Shown here one piece after another: positions 7,439-15,385 of a stretch of 64,000 bases of DNA. Source of the stretch: Flavobacterium daejeonense DSM 17708 (lineage in GTDB: Bacteria; Bacteroidota; Bacteroidia; Flavobacteriales; Flavobacteriaceae); contig NZ_AUDK01000004.1 in NCBI RefSeq assembly GCF_000425425.1, forward strand, positions 124,001-188,000, given 5' to 3'. Below the pieces are notes generated by a model. That model was not told the DNA's origin. It was given only the letters and a program-made list of their open reading frames with translations, and did not search any database. A program made the translations under genes and the position numbers. Each line of letters opens with the position of its first letter. The first letter of the stretch is position 1.

Positions 7439-8827
7439 CTAGATATGGATAACTTCACCGTAAGCAGCAGCAACTGCTTCCATAACCGCTTCACTCATGG
7501 TTGGGTGTGGGTGAATTGATTTTAGGATTTCGTGACCAGTAGTTTCCAGTTTACGGGCTACAACAGCCTCAGCAATCATATCAGTAACACCAGCACCAAT
7601 CATGTGGCATCCTAACCACTCACCGTATTTAGCATCAAAGATTACTTTTACAAATCCGTCTGCATTTCCGGCAGCTTTCGCTTTTCCTGAAGCTACGAAT
7701 GGGAATTTTCCAATTTTTAAATCGTATCCTTTTTCTCTTGCCGCTTTTTCTGTTAAACCTACAGAAGCAATTTCAGGAGTAGCATAAGTACAACCCGGTA
7801 CGTTTCCGTAATCGATAGCTTCTACGTGCATACCTGCAATTTTTTCCACACAGTTAATTCCTTCAGCTGAAGCTACGTGAGCCAAAGCCTGTCCCGGAGT
7901 TACGTCGCCAATAGCGTAGTAACCTGGGATATTAGTGGCATTGTAAGCGTTTACGATAATTTTATCTCTGTCAGTAGCAATACCTACTTCTTCTAAACCG
8001 ATGTTTTCAATATTCGTTTTGATACCAACAGCAGAAAGTAAAATATCAGCTTCTAAAACTTCTTCTCCTTTAGCCGTTTTAACGAATGCTTTAACTCCTT
8101 TTCCTGTAGTATCAATTCTCTCAACAGAAGAATTGGTCATCACTGTAATTCCGGATTTTTTCAAAGCTTTTTCAAATTCTTTAGAAATATCCTCATCTTC
8201 TACAGGAACTACGTTTGGCATAAATTCAACGATAGTAACTTCAGTTCCCATTGAGTTATAGAAGTGAGCAAATTCCACTCCGATAGCTCCTGAACCTACG
8301 ATAATCATCTTTTTAGGTTGTTCCGGTAAAGTCATTGCCTGACGGTAACCAATTACTTTTACACCATCTTGTGGTAAGTTTGGTAACTCACGGGAACGAG
8401 CTCCGGTAGCAATGATAATATGATCCGCACTGTATTCAGTAACTGTTCCGTCCTGAGCAGTAACGTCTAATTTTTTACCTGGTTTTAATTTTCCAAAACC
8501 ATTAATAACGTCGATTTTGTTTTTCTTCATCAGGAAAGTAACCCCTTTGCTCATTCCTTCAGCAACATTACGGCTACGTTGAATAACCGCAGGGAAATCC
8601 TTGTCAAATTCAGAAACCGTTAATCCGTAATCGGAAGCGTGTTTTAGATAATCAAAAACCTGAGCTGATTTAAGTAAAGCTTTCGTTGGGATACAACCCC
8701 AGTTCAAACAAACTCCACCTAAGTTTTCTTTTTCAACTACGGCTACTTTAAAGCCTAATTGTGATGCTCTAATGGCAGTTACATATCCGCCGGGACCACT
8801 TCCTAAAACAATAACGTCGTATTTCAT
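7439..8827 (-). CDS. lpdA: Dihydrolipoyl dehydrogenase (E3)
   Basis: 462 residues. FAD-binding GSGPGGYVTAIRA at the N-terminus, the redox disulfide C40/C45 in GGVCLNWGCIPTKAL, NAD-binding GSGAIGVEFAHFY, FAD-binding GYYAIGDVTPGQALAH, and the catalytic His-Glu pair in HPHPTMSEAV are all present. It reoxidises dihydrolipoamide of the pyruvate, 2-oxoglutarate and branched-chain dehydrogenases and glycine cleavage complex. It is a single-gene unit here with a hairpin at its 3' end. Confidence 0.97.
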   Translation of the reverse strand: MKYDVIVLGSGPGGYVTAIRASQLGFKVAVVEKENLGGVCLNWGCIPTKALLKSAQVFDYLKHASDYGLTVSEFDKDFPAVIQRSRNVAEGMSKGVTFLMKKNKIDVINGFGKLKPGKKLDVTAQDGTVTEYSADHIIIATGARSRELPNLPQDGVKVIGYRQAMTLPEQPKKMIIVGSGAIGVEFAHFYNSMGTEVTIVEFMPNVVPVEDEDISKEFEKALKKSGITVMTNSSVERIDTTGKGVKAFVKTAKGEEVLEADILLSAVGIKTNIENIGLEEVGIATDRDKIIVNAYNATNIPGYYAIGDVTPGQALAHVASAEGINCVEKIAGMHVEAIDYGNVPGCTYATPEIASVGLTEKAAREKGYDLKIGKFPFVASGKAKAAGNADGFVKVIFDAKYGEWLGCHMIGAGVTDMIAEAVVARKLETTGHEILKSIHPHPTMSEAVMEAVAAAYGEVIHI

Positions 8828-9237
8828 TTCTATAAAATTTATTTATTTTTATTGGAGAAATGCGATGAGCAAGCTCATGTCATTTCTATTTATATTATTT
8901 GTTTTTTAATTGTAAAAAATGAAGTTTACTAATGCGGTCTTCATCTTCTGTAGATTACTAAATTAATTAAGACTGCGAATTTAAGGATTTATTCCGTTTT
9001 TGAAACTCACAAAAGCACAAACTTTTAACAGAATGCTGTTTATAAACGATGTTTTTTCGAAATCTAACAAAATAGACTTTGTTTCTTATAATTTTTTAGG
9101 AATCTGTTAATGCTGTTGCGGGTTTTTAACCGCTAAGATTACAAAGTTTTACGCAAAGCAAGCAAAGCTTTGTGCCCTTTGCGTTTTTAAAGAGGAGGGA
9201 TAGTTTTTACTGCGCTCTTTGCGGTTAAAATTTATAA
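8828..9237. other. Intergenic region between the permease gene and lpdA
   Basis: 410 bp. The half near lpdA has only short hairpins (for example gatgagcaagctcat near 8864-8878). The half next to the permease stop is the palindromic repeat at 9124-9230. No gene is seen. Confidence 0.5.
9124..9230. repeat. Nested palindromic intergenic repeat (about 107 bp)
   Basis: Outer arms ttttaaccgctaag (9124-9137) and ctttgcggttaaaa (9217-9230) match at 13 of 14 positions. Inside lies acgcaaag (9151-9158)/ctttgcgt (9177-9184) around a further caaag/ctttg stem. The word 'caaag' and its complement recur throughout. This looks like a dispersed flavobacterial palindromic element, and it ends seven bases from the permease stop codon. 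Confidence 0.65.
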
Positions 9238-10269
9238 TTATCCAATCATTTTTTGTTTTCTAATCAGTAGCCAAATCACAATTGGTGCGCCAAAAATAGA
9301 AGTTACAGCATTAATCGGCAGGATGATTTCACCACCCGGAACCTGCGAAATGGTATCGCAAATAAGCATGATTATGGCGCCCAGCAGTAAGGTACTCCAA
9401 AACAAAATGGTATGATTACTGGTATGAAAAAGTAGTTTGGCAATATGCGGAACAGCTAATCCGATAAAAGCTATCGGGCCGGCAAATGTAGTAATGCTTC
9501 CCGCCAGAATACTCGTAGAAAATATGATAATCAACCTTGCTTTATTGTAATTCAAACCCAGACTTCGGGCATAATTTTCGCCCAGAAGTAGTGCGTTTAA
9601 AGGTTTGATACTGGCTAAACTCAACAATAATCCTGCAAGTACACAAACAGCTAAAATGACAATCGATGTCCAAGAAAGATTTCCTAAATTTCCTAAAGAC
9701 CAAAAGGTGAATTTTTGCAGTTGTTCGGCAGTGCTAAAAAAGCTTAACGTTCCCACAATGGCACTACTTAAACTGCCAAACATCAGTCCTACAATCAAAA
9801 TAGTCATGGTGTCCCGCAAGCGAATAGAAACCAATAAGACTGCCAATAATACACAGGAACTCCCAATGGTTGAAGCTAAGACAATTCCGTACGAAGAAAG
9901 TACAATTTCCCGTAAAAAAGGAGGAAGTAAACCGGCTCCTAAAATCACAAAAGCAACTCCTAAACTCGCTCCCGAACTCAATCCTAAAACATAAGGCCCG
10001 GCTAATGGATTTCTAAACAGGGTTTGCATTAATAGACCACTAATGGATAGTCCGATTCCAACCAGAATTACCGTGATGGCTTTCGGTAAGCGGTAATCCA
10101 TAATGATGTATTCCCAAGTTGATTTGCTGGCCTGACTACCACATAAACTGTGAAAAATTTCCTCAAACGGAATGGTAACTGAACCCAGACTGATATTGGT
10201 GAAAAATAAAAACAGCAGTCCTAAAACAAGGTAGGTGAATAGAATCGTATTTCGTTTTTGGTTTTTCAA
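9238..10269 (-). CDS. FecCD-family ABC transporter permease (probable vitamin B12/iron-complex importer)
   Basis: 343 residues, almost entirely hydrophobic with about nine to ten membrane helices. DYRLPKAITVILVGIGLSISG near the N-terminus, LAGPYVLGLSSGASLGVA, and the ATPase-contact region LAGSITTFAGPIAFIGLAVPHIAK are hallmarks of BtuC/FecCD inner-membrane permeases. The upstream binding-protein gene on the same strand and the B12 genes 2 kb away argue for cobalamin or cobinamide as substrate, but siderophore is possible. The expected ATPase gene does not follow; lpdA does. Confidence 0.88.
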   Translation of the reverse strand: MKNQKRNTILFTYLVLGLLFLFFTNISLGSVTIPFEEIFHSLCGSQASKSTWEYIIMDYRLPKAITVILVGIGLSISGLLMQTLFRNPLAGPYVLGLSSGASLGVAFVILGAGLLPPFLREIVLSSYGIVLASTIGSSCVLLAVLLVSIRLRDTMTILIVGLMFGSLSSAIVGTLSFFSTAEQLQKFTFWSLGNLGNLSWTSIVILAVCVLAGLLLSLASIKPLNALLLGENYARSLGLNYNKARLIIIFSTSILAGSITTFAGPIAFIGLAVPHIAKLLFHTSNHTILFWSTLLLGAIIMLICDTISQVPGGEIILPINAVTSIFGAPIVIWLLIRKQKMIG

Positions 10270-10356
10270 TTCAATTAATTTTTGATATTAAATAGTTTAT
10301 AAAACAAATTTAGCTACTTCAATATATACACAAACAAGTTCTGCTTTGATTTTTTT

Positions 10357-10403
10357 ACCGCAGATTCACAGATTAAAAAAATAAAAATCTGTGAATCTGC
10401 GGT
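10357..10403. repeat. Strong 18-bp stem-loop between permease and binding-protein genes
   Basis: Perfect arms at 10357-10374 (accgcagattcacagatt) and 10386-10403 with an 11-nt A/T loop, followed by TTTTTA on the plus side. It is a cagattcacagatt-type palindrome of the kind dispersed in flavobacterial genomes. In this place it could stabilise the 3' end of the binding-protein message or reduce read-through into the permease gene. Confidence 0.65.
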
Positions 10404-10415
10404 TTTTATTTCGCT

Positions 10416-10444
10416 AATACCTCTGGGTTATCCTCAGAGGTATT
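10416..10444. terminator. Hairpin abutting the stop of the binding-protein gene
   Basis: Arms aatacctctg (10416-10425) and cagaggtatt (10435-10444), a perfect 10-bp stem with a 9-nt loop directly adjoining the stop codon at 10445. No T run follows on the minus strand, so it may be an RNA-stability element and not a full terminator. Confidence 0.5.
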
Positions 10445-11587
10445 TTAATTTAGTTTTGTTACAAAAGTAAATGCATAGTCATTTAGCAATTCGGGGTGGA
10501 AGATTTTAATATAATCTTTTAAGACCAAGTCAGGTCGGCTGGGAGCTAATTCATAATAAAGTGTTCCGCCTGTAGCGCCTAATTTGCTTTCAAAAGTATA
10601 AACATTTTTTTTAGTAAAGGCATCAAACTGACTATAATGCGTATTGCTGTTTGCTAATTCTTTCAGGTTTTTAAAAGAACCCGAGGCTATCCAACACTGG
10701 GCTTTTTTCGCTTTTTCTAATACATTTTCAAAAGATAAGCCTAAGCTTCCGCTGCCTTCGGTGTCAGCCCATAAATAATTTGATTTGGCATCTTTCATAA
10801 ATTCGGCAACCCAACTGTTTCCTTTGGCTACAAACCATTGATTTTGGTACATAGAACCATATAAAACCGTTGTTTTGGCTTTTTCATTGGCGACTAATTC
10901 TAAAGCTTCTTTGTAGTTGTTTACGATGTTGTCAAAAAGAATTTTACCTTCTTTTTCTTTACCAAATAAGGCTGCGTACAATTTAATCCATTCGGCTTTT
11001 CCAAGTGGTGATTGCTCCATCCAGTCAGCCTGAATGAGTACGTTTAAACCACTTTTTTTCAGATTGTCAATCATTGGATTATTGTTGTCTACTCCAAAAG
11101 TTACAATGGCTTCAGGCGCTAAATCAATCAGTTTTTCGATGTTCAGGCGTTCGTTTTGCCCAACATTTTGAACGCTTCCGGCATCAATCAATTTTCGGGT
11201 TTTTACAGAAGAAATGTAATCGGTGTGAGGAAAACCAACCAAATATTTTTCTGCGTTTAGCATTTCTAAAAAAGGAATATTCGTGGTGGAAGTCACCACT
11301 ATAGATTGTAACGGAACCGATAACTGTGTGTATTTTTGCAAGCTGTCCGGAACAGTAGCATTTTTTTCTTTTAAGATATAAGTGAAATCTTTATTGGCAT
11401 CCGGCCAGGGATTTAAAACTTGCACAATCGAATAACCATCGTATTTGTAAATGGAAAGATTGCTGGAATATTCAATTTCGTTTTTGACAGCTTGGATGGT
11501 TTGTGTGTTTTTATTTTCGTTCTTTTTACAGCTTAAGCATAAACTAAAAAGGATCAGGAAAATGATTTTTTGAAAAAGAGTTTTCAT
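10445..11587 (-). CDS. ABC transporter substrate-binding lipoprotein (BtuF/FecB-like)
   Basis: About 380 residues if started at the ATG whose complement is 11585-11587; an in-frame upstream start at 11611 would add eight residues before the signal peptide. The signal and lipobox read FLILFSLCLSC. The periplasmic-binding domain shows VVTSTTNIPFLEMLNAEKYLVGFP, IDLAPEAIVTFG and a two-lobe length. Long FecB-like lipoproteins such as this pair with FecCD permeases for B12 or iron complexes. A minus-strand TAccTTTG sequence (complement of 11609-11616) lies close upstream, but its fit to the chosen start is too tight to be convincing. Substrate is inferred from neighbouring cobalamin genes. Confidence 0.85.
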   Translation of the reverse strand: MKTLFQKIIFLILFSLCLSCKKNENKNTQTIQAVKNEIEYSSNLSIYKYDGYSIVQVLNPWPDANKDFTYILKEKNATVPDSLQKYTQLSVPLQSIVVTSTTNIPFLEMLNAEKYLVGFPHTDYISSVKTRKLIDAGSVQNVGQNERLNIEKLIDLAPEAIVTFGVDNNNPMIDNLKKSGLNVLIQADWMEQSPLGKAEWIKLYAALFGKEKEGKILFDNIVNNYKEALELVANEKAKTTVLYGSMYQNQWFVAKGNSWVAEFMKDAKSNYLWADTEGSGSLGLSFENVLEKAKKAQCWIASGSFKNLKELANSNTHYSQFDAFTKKNVYTFESKLGATGGTLYYELAPSRPDLVLKDYIKIFHPELLNDYAFTFVTKLN

Positions 11588-11685
11588 ATTGCCATTTGGG
11601 ATTTTGAACAAAGGTATAAGAAAATCTAAAAAAGTTCCTGTTTATTTTTTAGGATAAAAAAATGAACAAACACTATCTTTACCTC

Positions 11686-12048
11686 ATGAATATTATAAAA
11701 GTCAAATGTTGTTCTTCTTGTGGCGTCTCTTTTAACTGTGGCGATAGTAGTGCGGATAAAAAATGTTGGTGCAATGATTTTCCTCCCATTTTTTCGCTTT
11801 CTGAAGGAGCCGATTGTTTGTGTCCCGAATGTTTTAAAAACAGTTGTTCGCTCAAAATTGACGAATATGTTAGCACAATTACCCCGGAAAATGCCTTGGA
11901 TAATAAAGCGAAAGATTTACCAAAAACGACTCAGCTAATTGAAGGAATTGATTATTATTTAGAAAATGGGAATTATGTTTTTAAAGCCTGGTTTCATCTC
12001 AAAAGGGGCAGTTGCTGCGGCAATGGTTGTCGTCATTGTCCATACTAG
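11686..12048 (+). CDS. Cysteine-rich CWC / DUF5522 two-domain protein
   Basis: 120 residues from the ATG at 11686; a longer start at 11662 is possible but the conserved part begins at KVKCCSSCG. The N-terminal half has CCSSCG, CWC and CLCPECF, a zinc-ribbon-like pattern of the cysteine-rich CWC family. The C-terminal half, EGIDYYLENGNYVFKAWFHLKRGSCCGNGCRHCPY, matches the DUF5522 family, whose CCGNGCRHCPY ending suggests metal binding. The biochemical role is unknown. It is divergent from the binding-protein gene (short shared upstream region) and lies six bases from an inverted repeat. Confidence 0.82.
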   Translation: MNIIKVKCCSSCGVSFNCGDSSADKKCWCNDFPPIFSLSEGADCLCPECFKNSCSLKIDEYVSTITPENALDNKAKDLPKTTQLIEGIDYYLENGNYVFKAWFHLKRGSCCGNGCRHCPY

Positions 12049-12054
12049 ATAAAT

Positions 12055-12084
12055 TTTAATGGTTAATTATAAATGATTAATTAT
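12055..12084 (+). repeat. Left 30-bp inverted repeat of the IVP cassette
   Basis: This 30-mer is the reverse complement of 12461-12490 at 29 of 30 positions. It starts six bases after the CWC stop codon and runs into the start codon of the decayed S23/IVP gene. Confidence 0.8.
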
Positions 12085-12446
12085 GGGTGATAATATAGTG
12101 AAAACTAAGAGGTTTAATTTTGCAATTCGAATTGTGAAATTGTATCAATATTTGTGTTCTGATAAAAAAGAATTTGTGCTTTTAAAACAATTGTTGTGAT
12201 GCGGTACAAGTATTGGTGCAATGGTAAGAGAAGCGGAACATGCCGAAAGTAAACAAGATTTTATACATAAGTTTGGTATTGCCCAAAAAGAAGTGAATGA
12301 AGTTGTTTATTGGTTGGAATTATTAAAAGCTACCAATTACCTGAATGAAAAAGAATATGAAAGTTATTGAAGAAGAAGCAATAGTGATTCTAAAATTAAT
12401 AACAAGCATTCTTAAAACTTCTAAAGGACAAATAAATAACAAATAA
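12083..12446 (+). pseudogene. Decayed four-helix-bundle (S23 rRNA intervening-sequence type) protein gene
   Basis: From ATG 12083 the frame reads MGDNIVKTKRFNFAIRIVKL and then LCSDKKEFVLLKQLL, meets TGA at 12197-12199 where the family has Arg or similar, then continues CGTSIGAMVREAEHAES, DFIHKFGIAQKEVNEVVYWLELLKATNYL. Near 12366 the frame shifts: the family-like ending EEEAIVILKLITSILKTSKG continues in another frame to TAA 12444-12446. The motifs are those of the four-helix-bundle/S23 IVP family known from 23S rRNA intervening sequences and as free-standing genes. One nonsense and one frameshift mean the protein cannot be made intact. It is bounded by a 30-bp inverted repeat pair. Confidence 0.85.
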
Positions 12447-12460
12447 TATTTTTAAAATTA

Positions 12461-12490
12461 ATAATTAACCATTTATAATTAACCATTAAA
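12461..12490 (-). repeat. Right 30-bp inverted repeat of the IVP cassette
   Basis: Reverse complement of 12055-12084 at 29 of 30 positions. It ends one base before the cobU ATG, so it supplies the immediate cobU leader. Confidence 0.8.
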
Positions 12491-12491
12491 A

Positions 12492-13001
12492 ATGATTTAT
12501 TTCATAACAGGAGGAGAGCGCTCCGGAAAAAGTAGTTACGCTGAAAATATAGCCAAAGAATTATCGGAAAAACCCATGTATGTGGCAACGGCTCGAAAAT
12601 GGGATGATGATTTTCAAAAACGAATTGATCGTCATCAAAAAGACAGGGACAAACGCTGGGTAAATGTTGAAAAAGAAAAGTTTTTGAGCGAAATTGATTT
12701 TTCAGGTAAGGTTGCTGTAATTGATTGCGTAACTTTATGGTTGACTAATTTTTTTGTAGATACAAAAAATGAGGTCGAATTGAGTTTGAGTCAGGCCAAA
12801 GCCGAATTTGAAGCGGTAGCACAGCAACCAGATGTGACGATTATCATTATTTCGAACGAAATAGGAATGGGCGTTCATGCTGATACACACATTGGCAGAA
12901 AATTTACCGAATTACAAGGCTGGATGAACCAATATTTAGCCAAAAAAGCCGATAAAGTTGTGTTGATGGTTTCCGGAATTCCGGTTACAATAAAAGGGTA
13001 A
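12492..13001 (+). CDS. cobU: Adenosylcobinamide kinase / adenosylcobinamide-phosphate guanylyltransferase
   Basis: 169 residues, the family's usual size. The P-loop GGERSGKSS at the N-terminus, RIDRHQKDR with the histidine guanylylated in this family (His48), CVTLWLTNFF, and SNEIGMGVHAD are diagnostic. It phosphorylates adenosylcobinamide and transfers GMP from GTP to give adenosylcobinamide-GDP, the partner for CobS. It is followed by bluB-cobT after 39 bp and is first in the lower-ligand group. Its leader is a copy of a cassette inverted repeat. Confidence 0.95.
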   Translation: MIYFITGGERSGKSSYAENIAKELSEKPMYVATARKWDDDFQKRIDRHQKDRDKRWVNVEKEKFLSEIDFSGKVAVIDCVTLWLTNFFVDTKNEVELSLSQAKAEFEAVAQQPDVTIIIISNEIGMGVHADTHIGRKFTELQGWMNQYLAKKADKVVLMVSGIPVTIKG

Positions 13002-13040
13002 TTCGGTTTTTTAGTAGGTGAAAAACGAAAAGCAAATTTG

Positions 13041-14717
13041 ATGAAAACATTAGACGAAATAATAAAATCACGCCGGGACACCCGTCATTTTACTTCAGAT
13101 CCTGTTCCTGATGCGGTGATAGAAAAAGCTTTGCAGGCGGGACATTGGGCGCCCTCAGTAGGCTTGACCGAAGCAACAAAATATTATTTAATTCATTCGG
13201 CTGAAATTAAAAGGGCTGTAAAGAATTTGTTTTTAGAATACGATCAAAAAGCCGCTAAAAGTACCGACGACGAATTGCAAAAAGCACAATATCAGGCTTT
13301 AAAACTCGAAGCCATCGAAGAAGCTCCATTGGGATTGGTGATTTGTTATGATCGTTCGGTGTTGAATCATTTTACAATTGGAACAGTAGGAAGTAACGAA
13401 GCGATTAAGTTTAGTGCTGTTTGTGCGGCGCAAAATATTTGGCTTTCACTTACGGAGCAGGGTTATTCGATGGGCTGGGTTTCGATTTTGAATTATTACC
13501 AATTCAAGAAAATATTGGGTCTGCCTGAGCATATCGAACCTCTGGGGTATTTTTGCGTAGGCAAACCGGCAACCGATTATGATAAGCAGCCGATGTTACA
13601 ACAACTGCATTGGAAGCAAAAATCGGAAGTGCCTTGTGTAACTGAGATTAAGGCCCTTTCCATAATTGATGAAAAAGTTAAAGAAAGCAATCCGATTTTG
13701 CAAAATGACACCGAATTTTCGATTATTGCTTTGCAACATAAAATAGATCAAAAAACAAAACCAACGGGGTCATTGGGCATTCTTGAAAAATTGGCTTTAC
13801 AAATAGGAACGGTTTTTCAAACCTTAACGCCCGAAATTAAACAGCCTCATTTGGTTGTTTTTGCAGCCGATCATGGTATTGCACCACATGGGGTGAGCGC
13901 TTATCCACAGGATGTAACCCGCCAGATGATTACTAATTTTCTGGAAGGTGGTGCGGCAATCAATGTGTTTTGCAAGCAAAATAAAATAGCTCTTTCAATT
14001 GTAGATTCGGGTGTGAATTATGATTTTCCTTCAAATACAAAATTGATTTCGGCTAAGACTGATAAAGGAACACATTCTTTTTTGAGTGGTTCGGCAATGA
14101 GCAAAATGCAAATGGAATTCTGTTTTGCTAAAGGCGCCGAAATTGTGACGAATATCGCCAAGCAGGGCAGTAATTGTATTGGTTTTGGTGAAATGGGAAT
14201 TGGGAATACCGCCACGGCTTCGGTTTTGATGAGTGTGTTGTGTAATTTTTCCATCGAAGATTGTGTGGGCAAAGGTACGGGAGTTACTGACGAAAAACTG
14301 GAATTCAAAATTGATATTTTAAGAAAAGCGATTGAAAATTATAAAGGCTCAAAGAATTTAGAGAGTTATTTGACTCATTTTGGCGGATTTGAAATTTTAC
14401 AAATGGCAGGCGGAATGCTTGAAGCATTTCAGCAAAATATGATTTTTTTGGTGGATGGTTTTATTTGCAGCGTGGCTTTTTTAATTGCTTTTAAAAAGAA
14501 TCCGAAAATTTTAAAAAATGCTGTTTTTAGTCATCAATCGGCTGAGAAAGCTCATAAAAAATTGTTGGATTATTTGGATGTCTCGGCAATTCTTCAACTT
14601 GATTTGCGTTTGGGTGAGGGAACAGGTTGTGCTCTTGTTTTTCCAATAGTTCAATCGGCTGTGGCATTTTTAAATGAAATGGCGAGTTTTGAAAGTGCCG
14701 GGGTGAGTGAGAAATAG
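13041..14717 (+). CDS. BluB-CobT fusion: 5,6-dimethylbenzimidazole synthase and NaMN:DMB phosphoribosyltransferase
   Basis: 558 residues from ATG 13041 (a TTG three bases upstream is a less likely start). Residues 1 to about 210 form a flavin nitroreductase-fold BluB domain (SRRDTRHFTSDPVPD, AGHWAPSVGLTEA, EQGYSMGWVSIL), which cleaves reduced FMN with O2 to give DMB. From about 230 to the end is CobT (KTKPTGSLGILEKLA, FAADHGIAPHGVSAYPQDVT, FLEGGAAINVFC, GFGEMGIGNTATAS, and Glu526 in RLGEGTG as catalytic base), which makes alpha-ribazole phosphate. The fusion channels DMB directly into activation. It shows the strain can make its own lower ligand when oxygen is available. Confidence 0.95.
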   Translation: MKTLDEIIKSRRDTRHFTSDPVPDAVIEKALQAGHWAPSVGLTEATKYYLIHSAEIKRAVKNLFLEYDQKAAKSTDDELQKAQYQALKLEAIEEAPLGLVICYDRSVLNHFTIGTVGSNEAIKFSAVCAAQNIWLSLTEQGYSMGWVSILNYYQFKKILGLPEHIEPLGYFCVGKPATDYDKQPMLQQLHWKQKSEVPCVTEIKALSIIDEKVKESNPILQNDTEFSIIALQHKIDQKTKPTGSLGILEKLALQIGTVFQTLTPEIKQPHLVVFAADHGIAPHGVSAYPQDVTRQMITNFLEGGAAINVFCKQNKIALSIVDSGVNYDFPSNTKLISAKTDKGTHSFLSGSAMSKMQMEFCFAKGAEIVTNIAKQGSNCIGFGEMGIGNTATASVLMSVLCNFSIEDCVGKGTGVTDEKLEFKIDILRKAIENYKGSKNLESYLTHFGGFEILQMAGGMLEAFQQNMIFLVDGFICSVAFLIAFKKNPKILKNAVFSHQSAEKAHKKLLDYLDVSAILQLDLRLGEGTGCALVFPIVQSAVAFLNEMASFESAGVSEK

Positions 14718-14923
14718 TTTGGCTAAAGCCAATTTTGGAAAGAACTCTATATGCCTCCAGATAAATCTGGAGGCAATTCAATACTGGATTTGATTTTTGA
14801 AGAGATAATTATTTGAGTTATGAAGCTTTTTATGGATTGCCAATAGCTTTAGCTATTGGAACAAAAGATAATCTTTGATTGGGCTTTAGCCAAATTTTTA
14901 AAAACAATTAAAAAAATAAAGAG
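14718..14923. repeat. Cluster of four palindromes (REP-like) upstream of a RAYT-like transposase
   Basis: Four stem-loops in 180 bp: ttggctaaagccaa (14719-14732); gcctccaga-taaa-tctggaggc (14753-14774); ccaatagct-tt-agctattgg (14840-14859); and ggctttagcc (14882-14891). The first and last are inverted copies, tttggctaaagcc against ggctttagccaaa, so the whole cluster is bounded by an inverted repeat. This fits a REP/BIME-like substrate for the adjacent transposase. Confidence 0.75.
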
Positions 14924-15361
14924 ATGCCATTTGTAAAAGTCTATATTCATTGTGTTTGGAGTACTAAAAACAGAATTCCTTATTTAGATTCAATTGAATT
15001 GCGTCAAAAAGTTTGGCAGCATATTCGGGAAAATGCCACTCAAAAAGGAATTTTTATAGATTTTATAAATGGATATTCTGATCATTGTCATTGTCTTATT
15101 TCGTTAGGAGTTGATCAAAATATTCAAAAAGTAATGCAACTTATAAAAGGAGAATCTTCTTTTTGGATTAATAAGAATGAGTTAACGAAAGAGAAATTTG
15201 AATGGCAGGATGAATATTTTGCAGTTTCAGTATCAGAATCTATTGTTGATAAAGTTAGGGATTACATTAAAAATCAAGAGACACATCATACAAAGAAAAC
15301 TTTCCAAGAGGAATATGATGAGTTTATACTGAGATATGGATTTAAAAAAATGATAAATTAG
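14924..15361 (+). CDS. REP-associated tyrosine transposase (IS200-like Y1 family)
   Basis: 145 residues. KVYIHCVWSTKNRIPYL at the N-terminus, the HUH metal motif His54-x-His56 in SDHCHCLISL, and a candidate catalytic Tyr114 in VRDYIKNQETHH identify a Y1 transposase of the RAYT (TnpA_REP) type. The gene is apparently intact. It interrupts the cobalamin genes between bluB-cobT and cobS, and the palindrome cluster directly upstream is its probable substrate. No TnpB is present, so it is domesticated or REP-spreading and not a full IS200/IS605. Confidence 0.85.
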   Translation: MPFVKVYIHCVWSTKNRIPYLDSIELRQKVWQHIRENATQKGIFIDFINGYSDHCHCLISLGVDQNIQKVMQLIKGESSFWINKNELTKEKFEWQDEYFAVSVSESIVDKVRDYIKNQETHHTKKTFQEEYDEFILRYGFKKMIN

Positions 15362-15385
15362 AAATAAGAGCGATAACTATAAATA

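Noticed and set aside
9605..9994. 129-codon frame opposite the FecCD permease
   Set aside because: Antisense shadow of a hydrophobic gene; no start context and no recognisable product.
11674..11681. TATCTTTA as a -7 element for the CWC gene
   Set aside because: No -33 element at 17-21 bp and the resulting start site would fall at the ATG; too weak to report as a feature.
14527..14781. Minus-strand frame over the end of cobT and the palindrome cluster
   Set aside because: Covers CobT active-site sequence and REP-like hairpins; no protein family recognised.
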